In this document: piece after piece, positions 36,403 to 45,989 of the stretch | How the letters are laid out: every line of letters begins with the position of its first letter | How positions within the stretch are numbered: position 1 is the stretch's first letter | DNA from: Marinomonas flavescens | GTDB lineage: Bacteria; Pseudomonadota; Gammaproteobacteria; Pseudomonadales; Marinomonadaceae | Length of the DNA stretch: 57,704 nt | Assembly (NCBI RefSeq): GCF_004352835.1 | Contig: NZ_SJSB01000020.1 | Span: forward strand, 1 to 57,704 | Reading direction: 5' to 3' | Position numbers and translations under genes: made by a program | Notes under the pieces: model-generated | The model's input: the letters and a program-made list of their open reading frames with translations, nothing else | Database searches by the model: none | What the model was told of the DNA's origin: nothing

Positions 36403-37818
36403 TTATCGACCAACGTGTGCGGCAATAGCCGCCGCTAATACAAGCGCAATATCGCTTGGGTTACGTTTTACGGAATAATTTAATAGCTCTGGATGGGCTG
36501 GTACAAAGCCCGTATTGAACTCACCTTTGATAAAATCAGGGTGTTTGAGAATTTCTTGGTAATAGTTGGCTGTTGTTTTGATACCGTGCAAACGCATATC
36601 ATCGATCGCCCGGCGACCACGAGCTAACATTTCATCCCAAGTTAGTGCCCATACAACCAACTTCAAACACATGGAGTCGAAGTAAGGTGGTATTTCATAA
36701 CCTGTATAAATAGCTGTATCAACTCGAACACCTGGACCACCTGGCGCATAATAATGAGTAATACGTCCAAAACTTGGCATAAAATCATTTTTAGGGTCTT
36801 CGGCGTTGATCCGAAACTGCATCGCGTACCCGGTATAGCTGATATCTTCTTGGCGAAAACTTAATGGCAAACCAGAAGCAACACGCAATTGCTCGCGTAC
36901 AATATCTACGCCTGTAATTTGCTCAGTAATCGTGTGCTCTACTTGAACACGCGTGTTCATTTCCATGAAGTAGATTTCATTGCCAGACAACAAGAACTCA
37001 ACAGTCCCCGCATTTTCGTAACCCACTGCTTGGGCTGCGGTAACGGCAAGATTACCAATGTATTGGCGCTGCTCTGGTGTTAATTGCGGGCTAGGTGCAA
37101 TCTCAATCAATTTCTGATTACGGCGTTGAATCGAACAATCACGCTCATAAAGGTGAATCACATTGCCTTGAGAATCTGCCAAAATTTGTACTTCGATGTG
37201 GCAAGGGTCGACGATACACTTCTCAAGAAATACTTCTGCAGAACCAAAAGCCTTAGTCGCCTCAGAAATAACGCGAGGATACTGACTAACCAACTCTTCT
37301 GGTGTATCACAACGACGTATTCCACGCCCGCCGCCACCTGAAGTGGCTTTAATCATGATGGGATAACCAAACTTATCCGCTAAAGATAAAGCCTCATCAA
37401 GATCTTTTAAATTTCCTTCCGAGCCAGGAGTAACAGGCACCCCCGCCGCACGCATGCTATCTCGTGCTTGGGTTTTATCACCCATTTTATTGATTACAGT
37501 GGATTTTGGCCCAATAAACACGATACCTTTTTGCTCACATAGTGCGGCAAAATTTGCATTTTCTGATAAAAAGCCATAGCCAGGATGAATCGCATCACAG
37601 CCGGTTTCTAATGCTAAATTTACAATGCGTAAGGGATCCAAATAACCAGCGATAGGGTCGTCGCCTAATGAATAGGATTCATCCGCACGCTTAACGTGCA
37701 ATGCATAACGGTCCGGCTCGGTAAAAATGGCAACAGAACGAATATCGGACTCTGAACATGCACGTATTATACGAACCGCGATTTCACCACGGTTAGCGAT
37801 CAACACTTTCTTCAACAT
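36403..37818 (-). CDS. pycA: Pyruvate carboxylase subunit A (biotin carboxylase)
   Basis: A 471-residue ATP-grasp biotin carboxylase. Blocks: MLKKVLIANRGEIAVRIIRA, PGYGFLSENANFAALC, the glycine-rich ATP loop KATSGGGGRGIRR, and the active-site segment EMNTRVQVEHTITEQITG. It carboxylates the biotin on PycB. The very similar AccC could be confused with it, but the operon with pycB (18-base gap) and divergent LysR decide for pyruvate carboxylase. GGAG ribosome site. The anaplerotic role fits an organism growing on organic acids and amino acids. Confidence 0.93.
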   Translation of the reverse strand: MLKKVLIANRGEIAVRIIRACSESDIRSVAIFTEPDRYALHVKRADESYSLGDDPIAGYLDPLRIVNLALETGCDAIHPGYGFLSENANFAALCEQKGIVFIGPKSTVINKMGDKTQARDSMRAAGVPVTPGSEGNLKDLDEALSLADKFGYPIMIKATSGGGGRGIRRCDTPEELVSQYPRVISEATKAFGSAEVFLEKCIVDPCHIEVQILADSQGNVIHLYERDCSIQRRNQKLIEIAPSPQLTPEQRQYIGNLAVTAAQAVGYENAGTVEFLLSGNEIYFMEMNTRVQVEHTITEQITGVDIVREQLRVASGLPLSFRQEDISYTGYAMQFRINAEDPKNDFMPSFGRITHYYAPGGPGVRVDTAIYTGYEIPPYFDSMCLKLVVWALTWDEMLARGRRAIDDMRLHGIKTTANYYQEILKHPDFIKGEFNTGFVPAHPELLNYSVKRNPSDIALVLAAAIAAHVGR

Positions 37819-37908
37819 GGGTCACTCCTTAACTTGGTGTTCATTTAGCCTACGCAAAGAAAGACAAAAGTAAAAATTGATATTTCAAAGGTTATCTATA
37901 AGGTATAC

Positions 37909-38889
37909 GTGATAGATAAACAGAAAATGAGAGAAGAAATGTCATCACCCGTCCAAAATATAGCCAATCGGTTAACCTTTAGGCAGCTACAAGTATTCAA
38001 AAGCGTCTATGAGCTAAGCAGCTACAGTCGTGCTGGTGACATGCTCGGATTAAGTCAGCCCGCGGTAAGCAATCAAATCCGCCAATTAGAGCAAACCATC
38101 GGTCAACCTTTGTTCGAATACGTCGGCCGTCAGCTTTACAGCACGGCCATCGCGAAACGCTTAGCAGAATGTACTTTTTCTGTTTTCAATGAAGTTCAAC
38201 GATTTCAAAATGACCTTGCCGCCGAGACAGGATTGATATCAGGAGAGCTAAAGTTAGTTGCCGTTTCCGCGGCTCAATACATAGTGCCATATTTACTTCG
38301 CGCTTATTCAGATCTAAACCCTGACGTCACTATCTCGCTGGAGGTGGTCAATCGAGAAAAAGCCATTGAACGATTAGAAAAAAATCGCGATGAGTTAACG
38401 ATTATGGGCATGGTGCCAAACGATAAACCTATGCTGAGCATACCTTTTTTAGGTAATAAGTTGATTGCTGTGGCGCCTAAAGGCCACCCTCTACTACAAG
38501 AGGAAGAGGTCACATTATCGATGTTTTTAGAGCAAACATTGCTGCTTAGAGAAGTAGGTTCTGGTAGTCGCTTAACACTCGAACTACATTGCCAAAAACA
38601 GCGAGTGCGCTTTCAGAATAAAATGGTTCTTGGTTCAAATGATGCCATTAAGCATGCCGTGCTGGCGGGGTTAGGCGTTGCTGTTTTACCGCGTTTAGCC
38701 ATTATTTCCGAGTTAAAACTAGGCAGTTTAGTCGAACTGCCTATCAAAGATTTTCCATTGCGACGATCTTGGTGTCTAGTCAGCCCTCAAGGCCAACATC
38801 CAACCCCAACCATGCGCTCTTTTATTGATTATGTGCAACAGAATATTAGCCAGTTTGAGCCTATGTTTCAGCGCATGATAGATCAATAA
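37909..38889 (+). CDS. pycR: LysR-family regulator of pyruvate carboxylase (PycR-like)
   Basis: A 326-residue LTTR of the CbbR/CysB-like branch: LTFRQLQVFKSVYELSSYSR, HTH LGLSQPAVSNQIRQLEQTI, then LFEYVGRQLYSTAIAKR. It is divergent from pycA across 90 bases, as pycR is in Pseudomonas aeruginosa, where it affects carbon metabolism and virulence. The start is GTG at 37909 because AAGG stands five bases before it; ATGs at 37927 and 37939 are alternatives. Its 3' end overlaps the converging alkA gene by 7 bases. Confidence 0.85.
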   Translation: MIDKQKMREEMSSPVQNIANRLTFRQLQVFKSVYELSSYSRAGDMLGLSQPAVSNQIRQLEQTIGQPLFEYVGRQLYSTAIAKRLAECTFSVFNEVQRFQNDLAAETGLISGELKLVAVSAAQYIVPYLLRAYSDLNPDVTISLEVVNREKAIERLEKNRDELTIMGMVPNDKPMLSIPFLGNKLIAVAPKGHPLLQEEEVTLSMFLEQTLLLREVGSGSRLTLELHCQKQRVRFQNKMVLGSNDAIKHAVLAGLGVAVLPRLAIISELKLGSLVELPIKDFPLRRSWCLVSPQGQHPTPTMRSFIDYVQQNISQFEPMFQRMIDQ

Positions 38890-39788
38890 CTTATCTCTGA
38901 ATCCATGGCCCACAGGTGAGCGCCAACTAGCGCCCTCCAAGGTGAATAATCGGCTAACCATTGCTCCGTTGCCTTGGCATCTAACAGCACTGACGACTTA
39001 AGTAAAGTGGATAGATTGCGGCGCACAGCCACATCCCCGTGTAACGAACCATCAAGCCAACTAAAGCCGCGCAACAAGCCATAACTAACCGTCCAGGGAC
39101 CAATGCCTTTCAAGGCAAGCAATTGCTCTGTCAATGACTCGATTGCTGGTCGATCAGGTTGAGAAGGCCAAATCAACTTTCCTTGACGGAGATGCTCAGA
39201 CAAAAGCAAAAGCGCAGCGGCTTTCGCTTTAGAAAAACCTGTTGCTTGTAAATCCTCAGGGACAACCTGGCTCAATGATTTAGCCGTTGGATAACACATT
39301 AACCCACTTGAGTGTTGCGCTCCAAAGGCTTGAATGAATCGCCGACGTATTGAAATAGCAGCCTTGACACTAATCTGCTGACCAATAATAGCCCAACTAA
39401 AGGCTTCAAAAGGTGAAGCGCTCTGTGGAATACGCAATCCCATTTGTTGCTTCACTAACGATGACATAGGCGAGTTTTGTGTAATACATTGCGCTTCGAA
39501 AGTATCAACATCTTGATCTAAACCCAGCATATGATCCGCTAATTCGGACAAAGCTATTTTATCAGCGTCTGTCACTTCTCTTGGTATATCTAATAAAATA
39601 AGTACCTGACCTATTTGATTGAAATTAAAAGAAATAACCGCAGCTTCATCCTGCCAAAAAAGTCCTTTCTCAATAATGTTTCCACTGCATCGCTCTGCAA
39701 TAGATTCACTATCGCGACCATGAAAATCAAGAAAACCTTGTCGTTGAAAATGGTATGGAAGTGGTTTAATCAAAGACAATATCGACAT
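38883..39788 (-). CDS. alkA: DNA-3-methyladenine glycosylase II (AlkA-type HhH-GPD enzyme)
   Basis: A 301-residue base-excision-repair glycosylase. An AlkA N-like domain is followed by the HhH-GPD fold: SPFEAFSWAIIGQQISVKAA, hairpin LLALKGIGPWTVSYGLLRG, and the catalytic Asp in SLHGDVAVRRNL. It removes alkylated purines (3-methyladenine and others) from DNA. No Ada HTH or methyltransferase domains are fused. It overlaps the 3' end of the LysR gene by 7 bases. GGGATA before the ATG is a fair ribosome site. Confidence 0.88.
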   Translation of the reverse strand: MSILSLIKPLPYHFQRQGFLDFHGRDSESIAERCSGNIIEKGLFWQDEAAVISFNFNQIGQVLILLDIPREVTDADKIALSELADHMLGLDQDVDTFEAQCITQNSPMSSLVKQQMGLRIPQSASPFEAFSWAIIGQQISVKAAISIRRRFIQAFGAQHSSGLMCYPTAKSLSQVVPEDLQATGFSKAKAAALLLLSEHLRQGKLIWPSQPDRPAIESLTEQLLALKGIGPWTVSYGLLRGFSWLDGSLHGDVAVRRNLSTLLKSSVLLDAKATEQWLADYSPWRALVGAHLWAMDSEISY

Positions 39789-40074
39789 GGTATCCCTTAA
39801 GAAATGAGTGAAACTATTTTATTCCTAAACCGCACCCTATGAGCAGTTCGATCAAAATAGGGCTTATTTAATGATTAGATTATCTAGCGACCCTATGCAA
39901 CGTGACATAGACCTAGAAGCACATCTTGTTTTGTAATGATAAGTAACCGGGATTTCTAAAAAGTCGGTATTTTATCATTTCCTAATCAATATCACTTTTT
40001 CAAGTCACCTTTCTAAACAAAAAACCAGCATCAATCACACTAAAATTTTTTTATACTACTTAGCTGTAATGTAG

Positions 40075-40281
40075 GAATTAGCCTCTGACATCAGCGAACG
40101 TGTGTTGGCACAAAACAGCGAACTTACCCGCAAAGTAAAAAATAGCATGAGCAGCATTCGGGACTATTCGAGCGACAGTGCACAATTAATCAGCCAAGCA
40201 GCCGACATCATCAATGAGGTTTTAGCTGGCGCAGAGCATGTCTCAGAAACCGTGGATAAACTACTAAAAAGCTCTACCTAA
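40075..40281 (+). pseudogene. Fragment of a helical, chemoreceptor-like protein
   Basis: The + strand frame, opened by a TAG at 40072-40074 and closed by TAA at 40279-40281, encodes about 68 residues of helical heptad-like sequence (ELASDISERVLAQNSELTRK, SSIRDYSSDSAQLISQAADI, LAGAEHVSETVDKLLKSST). The pattern resembles the signalling coiled coil or C-terminus of a methyl-accepting chemotaxis protein. There is no ATG start at its head (GTG and an internal ATG only) and no ribosome site. Codon use looks like real genes, so I read it as the 3' remnant of a deleted gene. Identity is uncertain. Confidence 0.4.
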
Positions 40282-40403
40282 TAAGGGAATCAGGAGAATA
40301 AAGTATAAAAACGATACTACTCTCTTGTATGGTGCAGGTTCAATAATTTTCGAGTTTGCATCGTCGCTATAATTTTGACAACAAATGATTTGAACTAAAA
40401 ACA

Positions 40404-40431
40404 AAAAAGCCGCTTCAAATAGCGGCTTTTA
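40404..40431 (-). terminator. Terminator of the peroxiredoxin gene
   Basis: On the minus strand AAAAGCCGC and GCGGCTTTTTT form a 9-bp stem with a TATTTGAA loop and six T residues, 22 bases after the stop. Confidence 0.88.
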
Positions 40432-40452
40432 CGATTACTTCAACATTATGTT

Positions 40453-40932
40453 CTAGATTTGTGTCAATACATATTCAGCTGAACTGACTTTGTATTCACC
40501 TGGCTCATCAAGCCAAAGTTTCTGTACTATTCCATGGTCAATTAGCATCGCATAACGACGACTGCGAACACCCATCTTTGCTGCTGATAGATCTAATTCT
40601 AAACCAAGAGAGCAGGTAAATTCGGCTAAACCATCAGCTGCCATCACAAGGTTTTCGGCATTGTTAGCATCACTCCATGCTTTCATAACGAAAACATCAT
40701 TCACAGATAAACACATTAGTTCGTCGATACCTTTTTCTTTAAACGCATCGTAATGAACAATATATCCAGGTAGATGGCTCGCGCTGCAAGTCGGTGTAAA
40801 CGCACCATGCAAAGCAAACATAAGCACTCGCTTTCCTGAGAAAAATTCAGTCACGTCAACACTTTCAGGGCCTTCTACACCCATGACCTGAAACTGACCA
40901 TTAGGCAACATATCCCCAACTTGAACAGCCAT
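40453..40932 (-). CDS. Peroxiredoxin of the Prx5 type, with altered active-site motif
   Basis: A 159-residue thiol peroxidase reducing hydrogen peroxide and organic peroxides. The peroxidatic Cys is C49 in GAFTPTCSASHLPGYI; later blocks (CLSVNDVFVMKAW, GLELDLSAAKMGVRSRRYAML) are typical of bacterial Prx5. Unusually, the first Pro of the universal PxxxTxxC motif is His (H42 in LHGAFTPTC). There is no glutaredoxin domain. The frame starts at 40947, but the ATG at 40932 has GGAG upstream and gives the family N-terminus. Single-gene unit with its own terminator. Confidence 0.9.
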   Translation of the reverse strand: MAVQVGDMLPNGQFQVMGVEGPESVDVTEFFSGKRVLMFALHGAFTPTCSASHLPGYIVHYDAFKEKGIDELMCLSVNDVFVMKAWSDANNAENLVMAADGLAEFTCSLGLELDLSAAKMGVRSRRYAMLIDHGIVQKLWLDEPGEYKVSSAEYVLTQI

Positions 40933-41016
40933 ATATTTTCTCCACAAAGTAATAATGGCGATATATTACATGAAAAACACTTAAAGTCAGGAGTCTATAT
41001 TTTAAATATTCATTCA

Positions 41017-42993
41017 TTAAATAATTTTAAATTGTGCCAGTAGCTGCTTTTGATACGTTGCCAAATCAGAAAGTCCCTCACTGTCCTTTTCACTTTGATC
41101 GGCACTGCGTGTTGCTTGGTCAGACATATCAGAGATTTCATGAACACTTTTACTGATATCTTGAGCCACCAGCGATTGCTGTTCTGCGGCCGTGGCGATC
41201 TGAGTACTTAAGTCACGAATTTCTGTCATACCGCTTTGTAGTTCATTGATCGCAAGGCCGACAGCTCGAGTATCTTCAACACTAGAATAGGCGCTATCAC
41301 GACTCTCTTTCATACTTGAAACTGTCTTTTTCACCCCTTGTTGCAGCTGATTAATAACACTTTGAATCTCTTCTGTTGAGCTATGTGTTCGTGTAGCAAG
41401 GGTTCGGACCTCATCCGCAACAACTGCAAAACCACGACCATGTTCTCCCGCTCGAGCGGCTTCAATGGCGGCATTTAGGGCTAACAAATTAGTTTGTTCA
41501 GCAATTTCTTGGATCACCACCAAAATGCGACCAATATTTTGCGAATATTCATCGAGTTGATTTACCACTTCTGTGGATAGCTCAAGCTGCTCAACAAGAC
41601 GCTCAACCTCTTTTACATTACGGCTCATTTGTTCGCGGCTTTCACTTGCTCGCTGATCCACATGTTGAATTTGGCTTAATGTGATTTCTGAGTTTTTCGC
41701 AACCTCATGAACTGTTGCCGCCATTTCGGTCATTGCAGTTGCCACATTGGATGTTTGATCGTTTTGTGAGCGCATCAAAATTTTCGTTTCACCAGACAAG
41801 CGAACGTTATTTTGTGCCGATTCTGAGACGTTATTAGAAGCTTTATCTATTTCCACCATGACCTTTTGAAGCTTTGCTACTAGGTTATTAACCCAGCGGG
41901 ATAAGTCGCCAAACTCATCTTTCGTTTTCACATTACTGCGTTGTGTGAAGTCACCTTCCGATATTTTACCCAGCACATTCATTACTTCATTCAAGGGAGT
42001 ACGAATACTACGGCTCACCCAGATAGCAATTAAAACAGCAATAATGATAGAGATGAGTAAAACAGTACCTATCATAATAGTAGAAAACGATGATGTTTCT
42101 TTAGCATCTAGCTCTGCTTGGTTACGCATCGCGGTTGTGCTAACAAGTAGCTTTTCAGACAACGCATCTACTTTGTTCATACTACCTGATAGCTGTTTAG
42201 CCAATACTTCTGATTCTTGGCTTAAGCGCATGTAATCATAGAAATGACTAATCACGCTGTCTTTACCTTGAATTTCATGACTTACCGTATCGATAGACTC
42301 TTTAATATCTCCGTTATTTAAATAACTTAATTTATCATCAAGTCCGACAAACACTTTTGACATGGTTTCAATCATATTTTTCAGATCTTTTAGACTTCTA
42401 GTATCAAAATAATCATCAATCGATACCTGAAGACTTTCTAAACGACTGCGTATATAAGCAGCCGCAAATTTAGATTGTTGTGATCCATCGCCCTCTTCTA
42501 TGGCCTTAAGGTCATCAATGGTATAAGACAAGTCATCCTTAAGATCAAACTTCTCATCTGGGATTTTTGCTTGTGTTGTAAGCATCAGTTGATGGTTCGC
42601 AAACGCTACTTTTGTATACTTATAAAAAAGCTGAACCTCATTATTCACGTCTTGCAAAAGCCCAGACATTTCCGTGTCATTACTCACCTGTTTTTGCAGC
42701 GTATCTGACAAGGTATTGAGAGCCGTTTGTTGCTCCTCGAAGGATTTTTTTAAGCCACTTAATGCTGACGGTGATTTGCTTAACAAATACTGTAGAACCG
42801 TTGAATTAGCTAATGATAAGTCATGGCTTAATTCATTGCTGGAGGCCGTGATTTTCGCCACATGACCCGTTATTTCATCCAGATTCTTCTCTACTTGGTT
42901 AATCCCTGTAAAACCTGAAGCGGCAATCACCAACAATAGTAACAATAGAACGCCAAAGCCCAACAGGATCCTCTGGATAACAGATAATGACAT
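41017..42993 (-). CDS. Methyl-accepting chemotaxis protein
   Basis: A 658-residue membrane receptor. TM1 is about 6-28, the periplasmic helical sensor of about 275 residues runs to 305, TM2 is about 306-330, HAMP about 331-385 and the signalling coiled coil to the end. The conserved hairpin tip is intact ([35 protein letters not shown]). The sensor is a long all-helical bundle like those of the TarH/4HB or HBM type; the ligand is unknown. I chose the ATG at 42993 with AGAGG in front rather than the TTG at 42999. No che genes are nearby, so this is an orphan receptor. Confidence 0.93.
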   Translation of the reverse strand: MSLSVIQRILLGFGVLLLLLLVIAASGFTGINQVEKNLDEITGHVAKITASSNELSHDLSLANSTVLQYLLSKSPSALSGLKKSFEEQQTALNTLSDTLQKQVSNDTEMSGLLQDVNNEVQLFYKYTKVAFANHQLMLTTQAKIPDEKFDLKDDLSYTIDDLKAIEEGDGSQQSKFAAAYIRSRLESLQVSIDDYFDTRSLKDLKNMIETMSKVFVGLDDKLSYLNNGDIKESIDTVSHEIQGKDSVISHFYDYMRLSQESEVLAKQLSGSMNKVDALSEKLLVSTTAMRNQAELDAKETSSFSTIMIGTVLLISIIIAVLIAIWVSRSIRTPLNEVMNVLGKISEGDFTQRSNVKTKDEFGDLSRWVNNLVAKLQKVMVEIDKASNNVSESAQNNVRLSGETKILMRSQNDQTSNVATAMTEMAATVHEVAKNSEITLSQIQHVDQRASESREQMSRNVKEVERLVEQLELSTEVVNQLDEYSQNIGRILVVIQEIAEQTNLLALNAAIEAARAGEHGRGFAVVADEVRTLATRTHSSTEEIQSVINQLQQGVKKTVSSMKESRDSAYSSVEDTRAVGLAINELQSGMTEIRDLSTQIATAAEQQSLVAQDISKSVHEISDMSDQATRSADQSEKDSEGLSDLATYQKQLLAQFKII

Positions 42994-43209
42994 AACCAAC
43001 CTCTAAAAATTGAGTGTACTTCATACTAAAAACAGACTACATATTGGCAGAAAACTGACCTATTAGACAGATTATACCAAGCGAATTATTATCTTTTTTG
43101 TGCTGTGACACTAAAAACAAACATCTGCTAGAAATCGAACGTTAATTTCCTTCCACAAAAGGATCTGTTAAATTCAGGTCACAATAGCTAACCGACGTTG
43201 CCTATCATT

Positions 43210-44661
43210 ATGGATCACCTTCTTTACGAAAAAGTGGCAGAACAAATAGAAAAACACATTACCGAAGGTACTTTTCTGCCCAATACACGCATCCCTTCCG
43301 TCAGAAAGTCTAGTAAACAATTCAACGTCAGCATTGCTACTGTTATGCAAGCTTATAGCGTATTAGAAGACAAAGGCATCATTAAAGCGCGTCCGCAGAA
43401 AGGCTATTTTGTTCAAACCAATCAGCCTACGACGGAAGCAACGCAAATATCCCCAAAAAAATACGATGGCCATATACACCTGCTACTAAACCGGCTATTA
43501 CATGCATCTCAAGATGCAAACATCGCGCCATTTGGCGCAGCCATTCCACAAAGTGACTTTTTACCACTTAAACAACTACAGCGCTCCGTTGGGCGCTTGA
43601 TGCGCACAGAGCCAGAGATTTGTGCAAGCTATGAATTTACACCTGGCTCATTAAACTTACGCCGACAAATCGCCATCCGAATGCTTGATACAGGATGTCG
43701 CCTTCAGCCCGATGACATCACCATCACACTCGGGTGCCAAAATGCCATCATGCTGGCTCTTCAAGCAATCACACGACCAGGCGACACTATTGCCATAGAA
43801 AGCCCTGCCTATCATGGCGTATTACAAGCCATTGAAGTACTCCATCTTAAAGCAATAGAAATCCCCTGCTCAGAACAGCATGGGATAGATTTGACACTGC
43901 TTGAACAAGCCGCTCGACAATGGGACATCAAAGCCTGCATTGTGACCCCAAACAACCAAAATCCAACCGGAGCAACACTCTCCAGTGAAGCCAGAAGAAC
44001 ACTGCTAGAAATTGCTAACAAGCATGACATTATTTTGATTGAAGATGATGTTTATGGAGAATTGAGCTATCAAGACAAACGTGAAAAAGCATTAAAAGCT
44101 GACGACCAAGAAGGCCGTGTTGTTTATTGCAGCTCCTTTTCAAAAAGCATAGCGCCGGGGTTTAGAATCGGCTGGATTGTGGGCGGAAGGTTTCGTAATG
44201 AGATAGAGCATTATGCTTATGTTCAGTCTCTTGCCATTCCTACTATCACTCAAATTGCCATCGCCAACTTTTTAGAACACGGCGCTTACGATCGTCATCT
44301 ACGAAAAACACGACAAGCCTACCAAGCTAATTTAGCTCGCTGTCGAGCCCTCGTTCTTGAAACGTTTCCTGAGGGCACAGAAGTTTCCAACCCATGTGGT
44401 GGTTTCTTGCTTTGGGTGACTCTCCCTGAAACCATTAATGCTATGCAGCTTCATCAAGAAGCACTAACTGAGCAAATCGGTTTACTACCAGGTCTAGCCT
44501 TCGGTCTTTCTAATCAGTTTTCTCATCACTTTAGACTGAATTATGCTGTTATTTGGGATCAAAAAAACCTAAATGCGCTTTTAGAACTAGGGAAACTAGT
44601 ACATACACTGCAAAACGACATATTGACCGATAACGACATTTACACCCAGTTCACGACATAA
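43210..44661 (+). CDS. MocR-type regulator (GntR HTH fused to PLP aminotransferase fold)
   Basis: A 483-residue regulator. The GntR winged HTH occupies about 5-70 (YEKVAEQIEKHITEGTFLP, RIPSVRKSSKQFNVSIATVM). The fold-type I aminotransferase domain follows (about 110-475), with AIESPAYHGVLQA, VTPNNQNPTGATLS, the Asp of IEDDVYGEL and the PLP-binding Lys in SSFSKSIAPGFRIGW. The target is unknown; it resembles the group controlling amino-acid or vitamin B6-linked genes, or neighbouring exporters. The frame begins with TTG at 43198; the ATG at 43210 is preferred. It stands alone. Confidence 0.9.
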   Translation: MDHLLYEKVAEQIEKHITEGTFLPNTRIPSVRKSSKQFNVSIATVMQAYSVLEDKGIIKARPQKGYFVQTNQPTTEATQISPKKYDGHIHLLLNRLLHASQDANIAPFGAAIPQSDFLPLKQLQRSVGRLMRTEPEICASYEFTPGSLNLRRQIAIRMLDTGCRLQPDDITITLGCQNAIMLALQAITRPGDTIAIESPAYHGVLQAIEVLHLKAIEIPCSEQHGIDLTLLEQAARQWDIKACIVTPNNQNPTGATLSSEARRTLLEIANKHDIILIEDDVYGELSYQDKREKALKADDQEGRVVYCSSFSKSIAPGFRIGWIVGGRFRNEIEHYAYVQSLAIPTITQIAIANFLEHGAYDRHLRKTRQAYQANLARCRALVLETFPEGTEVSNPCGGFLLWVTLPETINAMQLHQEALTEQIGLLPGLAFGLSNQFSHHFRLNYAVIWDQKNLNALLELGKLVHTLQNDILTDNDIYTQFTT

Positions 44662-44901
44662 TTAACAGAAACATATGATTTAAAAGGTGTTTTTAGTGAC
44701 AAAAGCAGTGAAAATGAATTACTCATAAATAGCGTCTCAAGAGAGATACCTTTCTTATAAGCTGAGGTTATGAAAGTCTGTTTTGACATCTTAAAATTCG
44801 TCTGTACAGCCCGAACGAAAAGCGTACAATTCGCATTCTTTTTTAAACACTCTGCCCTTGTGGCCGATAACTTTAATACTTGAATTAACTGGCTCGTTGC
44901 G

Positions 44902-45312
44902 ATGGAATTTGTTGCACATCCGAAAGAACTTCCTTTAGAGATAACTCTCATAGAGGATCAAGCCTTTCCGACTTTAATGGAAGAAAGGGATGGGTTCGTC
45001 GGAATTACCTACCTTGCCGCCCAACATCTCGAACGTGGGCGCTCAGTGCGTATTACCCTTCAAGAAATTGATCCTAATTTTTGTGTCACTGGACGCGTCG
45101 TCTCGTGCTGTAATGAAGTAGGTGAATACCGAATTGCAATTGAATTCCCAATCAAAGACGAATGTTACTGTGTTCGTATGGTTGAACAGCTTTCTCAAAT
45201 AGAACATTATCGACGTCAAGCAAAAACACAAGGCCGCCGCCTTAACTATAATGAGGCCGCTGCTGAATGGATTCAGAAATTCGCCGCCTCTTTTCCTGCA
45301 TTCATTATTTAA
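44902..45312 (+). CDS. PilZ-like domain protein (tentative)
   Basis: A 136-residue protein I cannot name with certainty. The middle (RSVRITLQEIDPNFCVTGRVVSCCNEVGEYRIAIEF, taken in parts) has the strand pattern and the V-G-x-x-F-like end of PilZ domains, but the RxxxR and DxSxxG c-di-GMP motifs are not evident. The C-terminal 45 residues are charged and helical. It lies 9 bases before a DUF501 gene on the same strand, so the two are probably co-transcribed. Ribosome site weak. Confidence 0.55.
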   Translation: MEFVAHPKELPLEITLIEDQAFPTLMEERDGFVGITYLAAQHLERGRSVRITLQEIDPNFCVTGRVVSCCNEVGEYRIAIEFPIKDECYCVRMVEQLSQIEHYRRQAKTQGRRLNYNEAAAEWIQKFAASFPAFII

Positions 45313-45321
45313 AAGACCGCT

Positions 45322-45837
45322 ATGACCCAACCTCTTTCTCAACGTGATATTGATATTATCACCACCCAACTTGGCCGTACGCCTAGTGGTATCAGTGCCA
45401 TTGCTCATTACTCTCCAAATCAAATCCCTCAAGTTCTCGAAATGGAAACATGGGTGTTTAATCAACCCTTCCCGACATTGTATTGGTTATCGAGTAAAGC
45501 GATTGATAAAGCGTTGGCTAAAATCGAAAGCCAAGGTGTTGTAAAAGAACTAGAGCAACGAATTAAAGACGATGAAGTATTGCGAGAAGCGCATCATAAC
45601 TCTCATCGTGATTACATTGCTCGCCGCTGGGCAGCAATGAACGACGAGCACAAAGCCATCCTTGAAGAGAAAGGCTTTAAACCATTGTTCGAAGAGCTTG
45701 GCATTGGCGGCATTAGGAACTGGGATCAAGTACGTTGCCTACACATGCAATATGCCCATCATTTAGCGGGTGATAATGTGATTGGTCGCATTCTTGATGA
45801 AGAATATGGCATTAGAGCAATCGCTGACGCAGAATAA
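45322..45837 (+). CDS. DUF501 family protein
   Basis: A 171-residue protein of the DUF501 family. Family hallmarks are the N-terminal LGRTPSGISAIAHYSPNQIP, the FPTLYWLSSKAIDKALAKIES block and the C-terminal GIRNWDQVRCLHMQYAHHLAGDNVIG with the conserved V-x-C-L-H-x-x-x-A-H. The function is unknown; related proteins often sit next to Ppx/GppA-type phosphatases in other bacteria, which is not the case here. It follows the PilZ-like gene by 9 bases and is closed by a terminator. Confidence 0.85.
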   Translation: MTQPLSQRDIDIITTQLGRTPSGISAIAHYSPNQIPQVLEMETWVFNQPFPTLYWLSSKAIDKALAKIESQGVVKELEQRIKDDEVLREAHHNSHRDYIARRWAAMNDEHKAILEEKGFKPLFEELGIGGIRNWDQVRCLHMQYAHHLAGDNVIGRILDEEYGIRAIADAE

Positions 45838-45901
45838 TTTGCACCGAAATAGACCGTTATCTACGCTAAGGTCAAATGTTTGGTATAAATCATAGCAATA
45901 G

Positions 45902-45938
45902 AAAAGCCAAAATAAGACACCTCTTATTTTGGCTTTAT
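45902..45938. terminator. Terminator between the DUF501 gene and glpK
   Basis: Perfect 15-bp arms AAAGCCAAAATAAGA and TCTTATTTTGGCTTT around CACC, between converging genes. Confidence 0.92.
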
Positions 45939-45989
45939 TGTTTAGGCTTAGTCACCCAGAGCATTTAGAGCATCAATACACTTACAGGC

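Larger units (their letters stand above)
39789..40452. other. Intergenic region with a coding remnant
   Basis: About 660 bases between alkA and the peroxiredoxin gene. The first 285 bases hold nothing recognisable beyond AT-rich sequence that should include the alkA promoter. Next comes a 69-codon open fragment (40075-40281), then the peroxiredoxin terminator at 40404-40431. Confidence 0.6.

Noticed and set aside
34573..37818. Sodium-pumping oxaloacetate decarboxylase
   Set aside because: No oadB or oadG genes; the biotin carboxylase gene and PycR-like regulator fit pyruvate carboxylase.
36403..37818. AccC subunit of acetyl-CoA carboxylase
   Set aside because: Next gene is a carboxyltransferase with biotin domain, not accB, and the LysR neighbour matches the pyc locus.
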